In this document: in pieces, positions 46,215 to 57,599 of the stretch
How positions within the stretch are numbered: position 1 is the first letter of the stretch
How the letters are laid out: every line of letters begins with the position of its first letter
NCBI GenBank assembly: GCA_000827325.1
Contig: KN832870.1
Location: 6,033,886 to 6,097,885 of the forward strand
Direction of reading: 5' to 3'
Length of the DNA: 64,000 nt
From: Oidiodendron maius Zn
Lineage: Eukaryota; Ascomycota; Leotiomycetes; Myxotrichaceae
Notes under the pieces: model-generated
Database searches by the model: none
Told to the model about the DNA's origin: nothing
The model's input: only the letters and a program-made list of their open reading frames with translations
Program-made: the position numbers and the translations under genes

Positions 46215-46656
46215 TGTGCTAAGATGTAGCGCTACTAGCAAATTGATATGTCGAGTTCTGTGATAAATTGTACGGATGGATGACCTGTGAAGCTATCGAA
46301 TATGAGGATAAGATATAATGATCTGCTGTCCCTCTCCAACGGATAGGAACCAAGAACTAAACATCCGATGGGTGAAATCGCCTGATCGGTGGCTGACCCG
46401 TCGGCGGGCCAGAAATTAAAGATACGGTACCCGTACTGTTCGTACTCGGCAGTGGTGCAATATCCGATGCCGAAAGAATTATCATCGGTTAGAGTTAAAT
46501 CTCAGGCCCAGGGATCTCAAGCCGCCGCTTCAATCCGAAGCTACCCCAAGTCATGTTTTCATATAGCTCCTTGTAAATAACATTACCGTGAACACATAGA
46601 CAGTACCTTGCTCAGAATTTCCATTAGATCACATCACCATATTCCATCGTGGTACC
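46215..46656. promoter_or_regulatory. divergent promoter with CGG-type motifs
   Basis: Separates the oxygenase and the FMN dehydrogenase. It contains the palindromic CGGTACCCG at 46425-46433 (CGG-N3-CCG) and CGG-N8-CCG plus CGGCGG at about 46386-46406. Such paired CGG half-sites are the usual targets of Zn2Cys6 regulators, two of which lie nearby. Binding is inference. Confidence 0.4.
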
Positions 46657-48349
46657 ATGCCGAGTAGAGAAGAGGTGCGCAAGCACGCATCATTGGAGAG
46701 CTGTTGGATCATCATTCGAGATGCCGCATACGATGTGACGAGTATCATCGGTTCGCATCCTGGTGGCCCCAAGGCTATTCTGAGATATGCTGGCAATGAT
46801 GCGACAAAGGCTTTTGAGAGTGTCCATGCCCTCGATACCCTAACTAAACACCTCTCCCCCAAGTGCGTAATGGAGCCCAAGCCTCACACGCAACCTCTCA
46901 CTAACCTCTTGCCATAGGCAACACCTGGGTCCCGTGGGCAACCAAGAGGGCATATCAGGTATCAAGATGCAGGAGACCAAGTCGAAGAGGTTGGGACCCG
47001 CGGCGAAGGCGGAACTGCGAGCTATAATCAGCATCAGAGATTTTGAAGTAGCCGCATCTCGCCGCCTGCCACCGAGGGCGTTTGCATGTATGTACAGTGC
47101 CTGGCTTATGATACCACAATTGCAAGGCTCTGATTTATCCTACGTTTAGTTTTGAAAGCAGGTGCTGACGATGAGTTCACCGCCCAATGGAATCGTGATA
47201 GCTGGAAGGCGATTCGGTTCTGGCCCCGAGTCCTGCGACCGATTGAATCAGTCGACACATCCACCGTTATCTTAAACAACTCATTCTCTGCGCCTTTTTT
47301 TATTTGTCCTGCCGGTGGAGCTAAACTAATACATACAGAAGGTGAAGTTCTACTTACAAAAGCTGCCGGAAAGAATTCAATTCTTCAATGGGTATGCAAC
47401 ATGTCAGCTTGTTCTCCAGATGAAATTGTGCGTGTAAAACGGCCAGGCCAGCACGTATACTGGCAAATCTACGCTGCAAATGATTTGGAGATAACAAAAA
47501 AAGAGGTAGAGAAAGCAATATTACTTGGTTTTACAGGAATTGCCTTAACTGTTGATGCTATCCGAGCTGGTAAGCGCGAACGAGATGCTCGCGCCATAAT
47601 CTTGGAGGCTATAGTGAGTTTCACAATCTAACATCACCAGCTGGACTGACTAATATCGCTCAAGGCCGATGATGACGCGGATGACGATGATGACGATGAT
47701 GACGATGACGATAGCTTTTCTACTGGGCCCACAGTTCAGCGACCGTGGGTATAAGCATATCACAACAAGAAAGAGATGTTGACTTTTATAGGGCTACATG
47801 GGCAAAGTTCGACTGGGATTCGGCTATAAAATGGTTGCGGAGCATCACAGACTTACCGATAGCAATCAAAGGCATCCAATGCTGGGAAGATGCTGAATTA
47901 TGCATGAAGTACGGTGTCCATCCATGGCTATCCAACCATGCTGGCCGACAGCTGGAGGGGGCCCCATCCGCAGTGGATACATTGCTGGAGATTCGAAGAC
48001 GCTGCCCAAAGGTCCTCGAAGCATGTGAGGTTATTGTGGATGGGGGTGTAACGAGAGGGACCGACATTGTTAAGGCCCTTGTGCTTGGTGCTAGAGCCGT
48101 AGGACTCGGCCGTGGTTTGCTGTTTCCCTTGGCTTATGGAGAACAAGGTGTCTCCAAGGCAATCCGCATTCTCCATCATGAGGTAGAAACTGCAATGGCT
48201 TTGGTTGGTGTCTCATCGATTGAGCAACTAAGCTCACTACAGGTAAGGTCCTATCTGTAAACCACCAAGTCAAGATTTTCTGATGACATACGCAGGTCAA
48301 TACTACAGCCTTAGTCCATGCATCTGGTATTCCGAGATCGCATCTCTAA
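46657..48349 (+). CDS. flavocytochrome-b2-like FMN alpha-hydroxyacid dehydrogenase
   Basis: Six exons (46657-46862, 46918-47087, 47150-47613, 47665-47744, 47792-48242, 48296-48349; introns 47-62 bp) give 474 residues. Residues 1 to about 69 are a cytochrome b5 domain, with HPGG (34-37) and the second haem ligand His57. The FMN barrel follows, with SGADDE-like AGADDEF, FFICPAGGAKL, the catalytic-base motif SNHAGRQLEG (His356) and GGVTRGTDIVKALVLGARAVGLGR. Family reaction: oxidation of an L-2-hydroxyacid such as lactate, electrons passing from FMN to the b5 haem. The motif's usual first Gly is Ala here. There is no obvious mitochondrial presequence, so the location may be cytosolic. The active-site loop carries a long Asp tract. 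It is divergent from the 2OG oxygenase. Confidence 0.9.
47668..47712 (+). repeat. GAY trinucleotide (poly-Asp) tract in coding exon
   Basis: Fifteen codons encoding DDD-A-DDDDDDDDDDD, built from GAT and GAC, in exon 4 of the FMN dehydrogenase. Trinucleotide slippage keeps the frame, so length polymorphism is likely. Confidence 0.9.
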
Positions 48350-48888
48350 TCCTATGTGTGACATGTCGGCAGAAGGTACGGGATATATGAATTGTAGTCC
48401 ACCTTGCCTCCATTTACTGTGGAGTGTTGCATACATAATAGAACTCATAATGGTCGAATGTTGAAAGAATGTGTTCGACGCATATTCTTTTCCTCCCTGT
48501 ATTTTAGAATCTGTGAACGTATAGGTTGTAGAAATTTCCAGTAGTTAGGTAAAATGTTACCAGTGTAGAAATTTAGGTCAACTCTTGACTTGGAGCTTAC
48601 AAGTTCATTGGGATATCTAGCTAATTCTAAATATGACGTACCATAGAGAACAGAGCGTTGTCAAACATGCTATGAATAATTGTATCAGTAACCTTATATT
48701 TTCCGGTTTTGTCTAGATTACACATGAGTTCTTATTAACCCTATTACAGTTTGACCTCTGGCAGGCAGAGAAAATTTAGACGTTATATCAGGATTTAAAA
48801 ATATTCTCGTACTTATATAGAGTGAGACATCCTTAGGGTTAGGGTAGACTTTGCCTCTTTACGGCTGTACAGTCTTATGCCTTCAGCT
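48350..48888. other. intergenic between convergent genes
   Basis: 3' flanks of the FMN dehydrogenase and the second Zn2Cys6 regulator; no gene seen. Confidence 0.5.
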
Positions 48889-51221
48889 TTATTCCATGCT
48901 ATATAGCAGGGATTCCAAGTAACCAAAGGTTGGAGAAAGTTGGTCGACGCGATGGAGATCCATCTCTGTCCAATCAATCTGAAAAGAATCTGACATTAAA
49001 TCCAGTGGATATCCAGAGTCGGCATGTGGAATCGAAGTGTCGGAGAGATTAGGCGTCACAAATCCGAAGTGAGGGTGATTTCGGCCGTCGTGATCCTCGT
49101 CATGTGCGATGTCAACGACCAAAACCTGATCCATATAGTGCTGAACTGTTCGACGAGATTCCGCTAAGATGTATCGACGGTATTGGGAAATAGCTTCAGA
49201 AAAGCTCGCCAAAACCTCTTGATAAACCTGGGCCTGGTGACAAGCTTCGCCCATGGACTTGAGCACTTCGCGGCAGCCATCAAATGCCTCATCAATATCC
49301 TGGCGAGGTTCTCCAGCAAACTTTGAGAATCCTAGAACTAGACCAGAGCCAAAAATCCAAGACCTATCATACGTCAATGTCGATGGAAAAGAGCATGCAT
49401 AGGAAAGCATACTTGACAAAACATAAGTTTCCCAAGGTAAGGCCTGAACCTTTGATTTTCTGCAAAGTCACTGCCATATAGGTAGCTGCGCCGAAACACA
49501 CTTGAGCCAGCCTAGATACTTTGTTATTTTTTATTCTTAGATCCGACGCTTCCTTAGGGTCATTAATGAGGTGATCAGGTGCTCGACCACGGAGTCTAGA
49601 CACCAAGTACGCGACCAAAAATGGTCTAGTGATTAGTATGACTCCAAAATAGTAGAGACAAGAGATATGTACACTGCCAATAAGAGCCTGTCGATCCGCG
49701 GGGTCTAGACCGGACACGTCGCCGGAACTGAATTGACGAACTGTATCTGGTAAGCTCTGAGTCCAACAGCGCAGCTTGTTGAGCAATTCTTCAGCAGTAG
49801 AAACATTTAGAAGGTTTTCTTTGCGCTGAACCTGCACGATATCCTCCACCAAACTACAGCCCTTGGACATGGCGGCGAAATTGGCCCTTCCAGACCTAGT
49901 AAGAGCCTCGTTGGTATTATCTGATTGCAATGCGCTTTGCATAGTCGGAAGCAGGTTTTGTGGTCGTCCAAGAATGAAACTCGCAAGGACATCAAGAATT
50001 CGTACACTAGTCCACGTACGCAATCTGCCATGTTCAGCTTGGTTATTGTAATTTCTGAACAAGACATCACTGTACCTGGAATCTACACTTCCTGCCGAAA
50101 CTTCTTGGAGATTATCGAGTCCCAAAACTACGGCAGCTTTTGTAGCAATAGTCAAGTACATTGTTGCGGCGCTGCGGTGATAGACTCCTAACATGTAGAA
50201 GGCCATGAGTAAAAATAACCGGACCATGCTTAGGGTAGGCTTCATCAGCATCCCGTCACTGCAATGTTCAGCCAGTTTCTTTTTCACTGCACGGTGTATC
50301 ACCTAGGGGAAAGCCAATAGACTTACAAAGCAACTTGCCGGGCACGGGAGAAGAGTGCTTCTTCAAGCTTACGGTCTGATCTATTCGGAGGCAATACTTG
50401 CGCACCAATGGCCAGTGCTGCGTCAAGAGCCGCAAAATCTTCCGGAGCAGGCTTTGCGTGTGGATTGATCACATTTGGTCGGGCTCTTTGGTCTATTAGT
50501 GTGTCAATCTCATCTGCTGTGAAGAGATCAAGAAAGCCACTTGTCTTTCCAAGAGTTAGTTGCAGACACGCGTTTTAGGCTGGGTGAGGAAGGGGTAGAC
50601 ATACGGCTTCAAAGTAGAATTCCAGGAACGTATACATTTGTGCCGATGAGCATTCCAGGTTCGAAGTGTCGACATGGCGAATATTCACTTCATGCATAAG
50701 GTTATCTTTGTCACCGTCCGTAAATCGAATCAATCCGACATATGGCTTCAGCGTCTTCTGTAGATAGCCGAGAAATGAAAGTGGGGTCGTTTCGCCACCA
50801 CCGCCTACAGGTATTAGTTATTATGTGATATTGTGCACCGCAACATGAGCCATTTCGAAGAGGACTAACTGTTTCCCCGAAGGGGATCGGCTGATGTAAC
50901 CTTCGGCAGGAATGCATTCGGCTCCTCGCCGTTGTTGGTTATCAATTCAGGCGGGGTTGGGATTGGAGAAGGGCTGTTGGGTGGGTGGAGAGCGCTATCT
51001 TGCTGCTGCTGCTGTTGCGGTTGCTGCCGGTGTGGTTGTGGTAAAGGGTGCGGTTTCCGTCGTCGCTCGGTATCAGAATATAGGCAAGCAGCGTCCCGGC
51101 CTCTTTTGATGCACGCGGAGCAGGGCAACTCGGAGTTGCACTTTACCTTGGACGCCTTGCATCGCAAGCAAGCGTGGTAAGTCCGCTTCCGCTTCTCCAA
51201 CGGGACCCTCGGACGGGGCAT
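48889..51221 (-). CDS. Zn(II)2Cys6 transcription factor
   Basis: Minus-strand exons 51221-50870, 50804-50605, 50544-50327, 50258-49413, 49363-48889 (introns 65, 60, 68 and 49 bp) give 696 residues. The zinc cluster is Cys18-x2-Cys21-x6-Cys28-x5-Cys34-x2-Cys37-x8-Cys46. A Gln/Pro-rich linker follows, with a CAG-type Gln run near residue 65. The fungal middle homology region is recognisable from TLSMVRLFLLMAFYMLG to RPFLVAYLVSRLRG. It is a nuclear regulator. An in-frame ATG at 51404 would add 61 residues; I prefer 51221 because the cluster starts 18 residues later, as in most family members. It lies between the redox pair and the hydrolase, whose promoter it faces. Confidence 0.9.
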
Positions 51222-51568
51222 GGCTGTGGCAGTGGCAGTGGCAATAGCTAATGAAGCTTTCTTTGGTAGAGGATGGTGAGCAGCAGTGGCATCACCTACA
51301 GTACAGTCCGTCTTGTACAGTGCACTGCAGTAATGTGTCCAGTTCCGTGACAAGACGAGTCGACAAGATAAGTTAAAGTACCTAGTACCTAGCCGACCGA
51401 CCATCGTCTCGGAAGCTGCAATCCGGATAAGGCTTGGTCACGTGACTCAACCTACCATATTCAGATACTCTTTCACCTCCACCCATGTTGCATCGCCACC
51501 ATATTCTACACGACATAAACCAACGGCGCATAAGTCCAACATAACATCATAGGGGCCAGCACCATATC
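51222..51568. promoter_or_regulatory. divergent region between regulator and hydrolase
   Basis: A 347-bp shared upstream region, with GGTCACGTGACTCA at about 51437 as an E-box-like CACGTG core. No TATA box stands out. Confidence 0.35.
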
Positions 51569-52950
51569 ATGGATGCCATACGCCGTGCAATTGCTTCCGC
51601 TACCATCACATTCGGGCCCACCGACGACGTGGTGAGTGGCCAACGGCAAAAGGCAACCAAACAAGTAAATGGCCCTCCCCGCTGACCCCAGCCTTCTAGA
51701 AATGGCGAGACGCATATACCCCCTTTTACCCAGAGTTTCCCAAGGATATACAGCGTCTACGGGACGAAATCTATGGTCCAGGAGAGAGAAACAAGCTTGA
51801 TGTCTATGTCCCAGCCAGCGAGAAGGCCGACAAGCCTGTGGTTGTCTTTATCCACGGCGGTGGCTTCTTCTCGGGCGACAAAGAGTGGAGCGAGAAAGTA
51901 TGACATTGAAGCTGCGAACGGACCATCCAACACGCGAAGAAAATTACTAATTCGGATTGTCAAGGTCTACGCGAACGTAGGTTACTACTTTGCGCAGCAG
52001 GGAATTATCAGTGTTGTAGCAAACCACCAACTGGTTCCCCACGCAAAATACCCGGGCGGTGCGGATGATATGCGGTTAGTCAGGGAGTGGATATATGAAC
52101 ATATTAGTGCTCCGAAATATGGCCAAGGGTCCGTTCAAAACGTTTTCCTCTTCGGTCACTCCTCCGGCGGGGCGCACATCTGTATGGACCTTTTCGCAGA
52201 AGGTAAGGTACAATATCCTACGCATTGTCTCTCACTTATCGGTGTTGAGTCTAACGTAATCCCTCAGGAGACCCAAACCGGACACCGAAAGATCCTCTCT
52301 TCCCACCGGTTGCTGGTGTCATCCTTCTCGATGTCCCTTTTTGGTTTGACAAGAACAAGCCAGCTCGAGCAAGGAATCTGAGACACTACTGGGGTTCGGA
52401 AGATGAAAACTTATGGGGAGTAAGCTTCTCCATTCAACTTGAAAAGATATTACCACGTACTAAGGAGTGATTTTAGCCAAAGTCAGCATTGGGGTTGTTT
52501 CAGCGTATACCAGACAACTCCCCAGTACTGTAAGTAACGGAATATGCAGTCCCGGATTTGCTACTGCTTACTCCAGTTTAGAGACTCGAGGAAGCTGCCC
52601 ATATTTGTGGGTTCAGTAGAGTGGGAAATGTAAGTCATTTTTATAAACTTCCGTTATTTGTCAAAGCTCACTTTACGAAATAGACCAGAAACAACTGATG
52701 CTATGGTCATGTTCTTTAATGCGTACCGAGCGCGGAGTAAGCCTACCGGAACTTTGCCAACAGTTCACGTGCTTAAGAAGCATAACCACCTAACGTGAAG
52801 AATCCACCATAATTCGCTGCCGAAAAAATATGTTACTAACATTTCCTAAGCAACATACTATCAATTGGGACAGAGGATACAGCTCAAGCTGACAAGATCA
52901 TGGAATTTATCAACGATTGCTTAGCCTCACCCTCCCCTCCAACTGTGTGA
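51569..52950 (+). CDS. alpha/beta-hydrolase (carboxylesterase/lipase family)
   Basis: Eight exons (51569-51631, 51700-51897, 51965-52202, 52268-52419, 52477-52529, 52582-52629, 52684-52794, 52851-52950; introns 52-68 bp) give 320 residues. The oxyanion-hole motif is HGGG (73-76). The nucleophile elbow is GHSSG with Ser153. Near the C-terminus is KKHNHLT, whose His supplies the triad. Strand and helix order and length fit the HSL-like or carboxylesterase group. A kynurenine-formamidase-like esterase is an alternative reading. There is no signal peptide, so it is probably intracellular. It belongs to the putative metabolic cluster through its divergent arrangement with the second regulator. Confidence 0.88.
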
Positions 52951-54015
52951 GTAGCAGGGGGCAGGTTTGGCAGTAGTATAAGAATTGGGTGGGCGAGGCT
53001 TAATATCATATACGCCGTCGCGGATCAAAACAAAAGCTAAATTACCAAATGTTCTACAGTAAAAGGCGAAATGAGTGTCGCGAAATTTTTAGTAAATGGG
53101 GTCCATTTCTTGACACTGGTGGCGGTGCAACCTGGATCGCTTGTGCTCCAAAGTACTGAAGGCCCAGCCAATTCTTGCCCATTCGACCCTCAATATTGCG
53201 CCGCAGTGCACAGTCTGATGACTTTACTTAAGGAAATACTCGTATATTGTACAGTCGCTTGCAAAACCGGCTTCACCTTTGCTGCTAGCGAAAAAGTGCT
53301 ACTGCGCCACATCGATCACGGCCATTATGCTGAGGGGAGGTCACGTAAATATATATGTGCGCAGGTCGTACTCAGGTAATCTGCGCCGAAACCGATTCGA
53401 CTTTGCTTCCAACGCGGTTAGTCAGCGTCGCCGCTATACTTGGGCGCTACTCATTCTCGCCTCACCCTTTGCTCAGGTTACTCAGTTACGTTCCTGCTCT
53501 CCCTCCCAGTGACCAATTATACTTTGCTTCTTGTTCAGTTTTGCTATACGAAAGCTGTCAACTCTATACCATTGTGTTTAGGAGATGGGGGACAAGTCGG
53601 CTCTGAAGGAGCTCAAACAGGATCCCTCCGGAAATATAACCCTTGAGACAGATTCTTCGCGGCAGTGCCGAGGGTCCCAATTTGGCCCCTACTCACCCTA
53701 GCACTGCCCACATTCATGATTTCCCCCAACTCCCTCTCCCACTGATCCCCCCGGCAATCGAATACGTTTCAATTCCCTGATCCTGTAGAATACAAAGCAT
53801 TCTTGTCGGGCGATTTAGCCAGTTAGCGCATTGGGCATTCCCCGTGATGAGTTACCCCCACAGCCCCCTTCTCCCTAATTGTATCACCGACCTGCCGAGC
53901 AAACATGATTGGTCCATGAGAACACCACAAGACTGCTCAGCCTCGATTCGAGTTTTATATTTTAATTTCATGTGTCGCAACAATCTTTTCGCATTCTCAT
54001 CTTCTCGAAGAAAAA
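52951..54015. other. intergenic containing a transposon-end-like motif
   Basis: Starts with the hydrolase 3' flank and ends with the HET leader. The 102-codon frame at 53071-53379 begins inside the terminal-repeat-like sequence and is probably not a gene. Confidence 0.4.
53057..53096 (+). repeat. inverted-repeat end, left (TA-flanked)
   Basis: Begins CAGTAAAAGGCGAAATGAG just after TA (53055-53056). The first 25 bases match 60221-60197 on the other strand exactly, and the next 15 with few differences. The pattern TA-CAGT is that of Tc1/mariner ends. Confidence 0.75.
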
Positions 54016-56327
54016 ATGTTCTGTAATCTGTGTCAAAGTATCGAGTTCAAGCTATACCTCGACTTGACAAGAGAAGAGAAGTTCTACCTCTTATCATATT
54101 GTGAAGAATGGCCATCGGATGAACCAGATGATTACAGCGAGGATGAAGTTTTGAATAATGACTTGGGGCTTGTTGGAGGTCCCCATGTATCTTTTTACTT
54201 TCACCATCGCAACTTGGGATCACTGCAAAAAGCAGCAGATAACGGTTGCAATTTCTGCTATCAAATATTCTATGGGCTACTTGGAACCACAGAGGGCAAT
54301 CACAGTATCGCGAGTAGCTACGATAGATTGTACCTTGTTCTTCAAACACCCGATATTTGCGCACCAGAAAGGGAACATCTTTATCCGGGAGATCTCGACG
54401 TGCGCTTCGGAGAGGCGTCTCTAGGCAATCTGAGATTGAAGGATCTAAATAGTAGGTGATTCAAAACCCATTAATTTGACTTTATTTGACTGATGATCCC
54501 CCAGATTCTGTAAAGTTTGTTCCTAGCGACCCGAATATAGAATATAATTCGAATACTGGGTCTTCTATGAATCTGGATTTAGCAGCTAGCTGGTTTCATG
54601 ATTGCATAAACTACCATGAACACTGTTGTCACCAGTTCCAACTGGAATCAATGCTCCCATATAGAGTACTAGACCTTGGGGACAAGGAGAACTCACAAAA
54701 TATTTTTATCTCTGTTGGCGAAGACCGGGTCGGATCATATGCTGCGCTCAGCTACTGCTGGGGCAAACCTGGAAGCCAAAATTACCTCACAACAGAGGAC
54801 AACCTTGAGCTGCGGCAAAAAGCTGTGGATATATCAACTTTCCCAAAGACTTTCAACGATGCCATAGTCGTCTGCCGGTACCTCGACATACGATTCCTCT
54901 GGATCGATTCGCTGTGTATTGTTCAAGACAGTAAGAGTGACTGGCAGACGCAATCTAAACGAATGGGAGATATTTATTCCAATGCTGCGTTGACTATAGC
55001 TGCTGCAGTTGGAGAAGACAGCCATGCTGGACTCTTTGTTGATCGAGATCCCCGAAAAACATATCCTTGTACGCTAGATGTTCAATACCCCAAGGAAGAT
55101 GGAGTCATTAGAAAGGGAGCGTTCCTTATGTGTCGTGATTGGTACAAGCCAGAGCCAGCGTACATGGACACGCGTGGCTGGACATTTCAAGAGAAATACT
55201 TGTCAACGCGGACGCTTAGCTTTTCTAAAACGGAAATATACTGGAACTGTGCTTCCAAAACTGCATCTGAAGGCTTACCAATGGGTTTGATCCCTTTGAA
55301 CAACAAGTCAGACTTCGACAGGTATATAAAGGTGGACGCAAATGGGAACTTTTCAGCCCGGGTCCACACGCGGCAAAGATTCCATTGGTGGTATCAAACT
55401 ATGGAGATATACAGCTACCGTATATTCACACACGAATCTGATAGGCTAATAGCTCTAGCTGGATTAGCCTCGAAATTTCAAACGTCAGGTGATTTGTTTC
55501 TATATGGTTTATGGAAATCAGACTTGGCCCACGGGTTAGCTTGGAGGCTCAGTGCTGAAAATAAAGAAACCGCCACAGACATCAGCCTAACATCGCCAAT
55601 ACCGTCGTGGTCGTGGGCATCTTGCCCGGGCAAACTTATCACGTACTCTGATAGCAAGTACGAAAACGACGGGACTCTAATGGAGTGCAATGAATCCATA
55701 ACCTCAACTTGCGTCAGTGGATACAGTCTCTCAGTCACCTTTTTCGAAGTTTCAAATGTGGATCCTATGCCTCTAGCTACAAATTTGGCTGCTTCATCCA
55801 CACGTCCAGCTTTAAAGCTACGAGGTCTAGTTCTAAGAATCATTCCAGCAAAAAGTTGTGTGGCGTACAATGAAAACGTTTTGCAGGCTAATAAGTCCTT
55901 TACCTTGTTCCGATACGCTTTCTCATCAAAAAACCGGACATGCAAACAATTCCTTGCGCATGCATTCTACGACGAGGCAGTAACGAAAGGCGACAATCTC
56001 TACTGTCTACCGCTTATCCTCTTACCGTCGTTCGAGCATAAGGATGCCAAAAGAAAGTCTCCAGAACCATTTGAGGGGCATAGCATTGATGAGTTAGCAT
56101 CTTTACAAGACTTTATTTTAAGCATTGGAGGAGACGCGCTGCCCGGCATGACATGGTGTGCTGGTCCTTTGTCTTGCCGTAGAATGGCAAGAAACGACAG
56201 CTTTGGTTGCTTACTATTAAAGAAAGTTGGCGCAGGAGTAAAGTTTCGAAGGGTTGGATATCTAGAGCTTCATAATGATGGCTGCTCATTCGATGGGGTA
56301 TCGCCTACTATCCTTGAGATTATATAA
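54016..56327 (+). CDS. HET-domain heterokaryon-incompatibility-type protein
   Basis: Exons 54016-54451 and 54505-56327 (53-bp intron) give 752 residues with no lesion. The N-terminus has paired Cys motifs (MFCNLCQSIEF and NGCNFCYQIFYG). The HET domain starts at SYAALSYCWG (about 223-232). It continues with TFPKTFNDAIVVCRYLDIRF, then WIDSLCIVQDSKSDW and MGDIYSNAALTIAAA, and on to RGWTFQEKYLSTRTLSFSK. Then come the usual C-terminal blocks (RIFTHESDRLIALAGLA and PSWSWASC). Family knowledge: HET proteins execute cell death on non-self recognition. Unlike the copy at 21.5-22.5 kb, this one is complete. It lies within the inverted-repeat-bounded interval. Confidence 0.93.
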
Positions 56328-56339
56328 GAGGTAGTGATA

Positions 56340-56880
56340 GTTTTTCCAGGCGGATTACCGTAACAAGCACCAGGACGTAACAACATGCGAATGTCCTCGC
56401 TGGGAAAACGCTCGAGACCCGGTTCGCGAAGAGTGCCGCAAAGCAGACTACGCCAGTCTCAAGTGCGATGCGACACAACTCGAACGTCCACAGCTCGAGT
56501 CAAGGCAGCAATTCAGAGACCAGTCTGATGATCCCTATTACATTTTAGGGCCATAGCTTCGGATGACAGGGTGGAGAAGTCTGGGATTGATAGGGATAAA
56601 TATGTGAAAGATTTTGGTGTCATTGCCTTTGAGATGGAGGGAGCTGGGGCTTGGGATGAACTGCCTTGTCTTGTGGTCAAAGCTGTGTGTGATTATGCAG
56701 ACAGTAGCTAGGAAAATCACTATCAACCAGTTTATCTCTTCGGGGATAGAGGTCCAGAATGTATTTGGCTGCCGCTGCCGTCACCGCAGCGATATAATCC
56801 TGCCACTGCTTACTCTTGTGATTCTTTTCTAGATCTATTGGTGCTTGAAACCGGCGTCGATTTTCTGACCGTGTCACACA
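56340..56880. pseudogene. nucleoside-phosphorylase-like gene relic with internal inversion
   Basis: On the plus strand at about 56560-56710 the frame reads [15 protein letters not shown], then [15 protein letters not shown] and [12 protein letters not shown]. These are the signature of the PNP_UDP-type domain common at the N-terminus of fungal NLR-like proteins. The expected continuation, NHKSKQWQDYIAAVTAAAAK, is found next to it but on the minus strand (about 56826-56740). So the segment between about 56708 and 56832 is inverted. The upstream plus-strand part (TTCECPRWENARDPV and LKCDATQLERPQLES) needs a frameshift near 56545 to join. No NACHT or repeat domain follows. Confidence 0.8.
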
Positions 56881-56917
56881 GCAGCAAAAGTTGCGCAGAC
56901 GTCCACTTTGCCAGGTG

Positions 56918-57097
56918 CCAATTTTAGCAAGCGGCAATTACAACCCAGGAGCCCAATCAGGTCGCCCCTATCCTACCCTCTTGGTCAATTCAGCTTGCTT
57001 CAAGTTTTGCTCATAGTTGAAGCTATAGAAGCAACAGCTCAGGTCCAAAGACGGAAACGGCATTGTTCATGTCAAGATTCCGATATCGAATGACCTG
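56918..57097 (+). repeat. dispersed repeat, copy B
   Basis: Same ordered blocks as copy A at 7101-7280, from CCAATTTTAGCAAGCGGCA to GATTCCGATAT, about 50 kb away. Confidence 0.6.
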
Positions 57098-57520
57098 ATT
57101 TTATATACATAAAACCTTTGCTAAAAGACACCGGAGGATGTATTTCTATTTTTTTGGTACAGGTTTGCTACTGTAATACTCTGAATTTTTCGTATTACTG
57201 TCCGGAGTGTTTTTAGTTATAGGATAAAACCTGGGCTTACTCTATGTTCGAGTGGGCGGAATTTGTGTGCTTTGAACCAGAATAATGCAATCCAGACTAC
57301 TTTGGCTTGAAGTAAAAGTTAAGCGTATACACTATTGTGTAGTCTTCCAAAACGGTACACTCCTAATTGTAGTACTCCGACTACCAAAATAGACCTGGGA
57401 GTCAAGAAAGGTCTCTTCTAAAAACATAAGACTGTAGCCGATCCGCACTAGACTAGAAAAAGATCTCGAGCAAACTCCAGCTGACTCATCAGCATGCTCA
57501 GGGCTCAGGATTCAGCTCTG

Positions 57521-57595
57521 GTTAGAGCAGCGACTGCTCAGGTCCAAAGACGGAAATGGACTTCGGTGAACATCAGATTCGAGGTAGATTATGTC
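57521..57595 (+). repeat. dispersed repeat, copy C (partial)
   Basis: Shares AGAGCAGCGACTGCTCAGG, then TCCAAAGACGGAAATGG with the right half of copies A and B. Confidence 0.55.
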
Positions 57596-57599
57596 GGTA

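Noticed and set aside
53071-53379. 102-codon plus frame as a gene
   Set aside because: It begins inside the inverted-repeat end and has no coding features.
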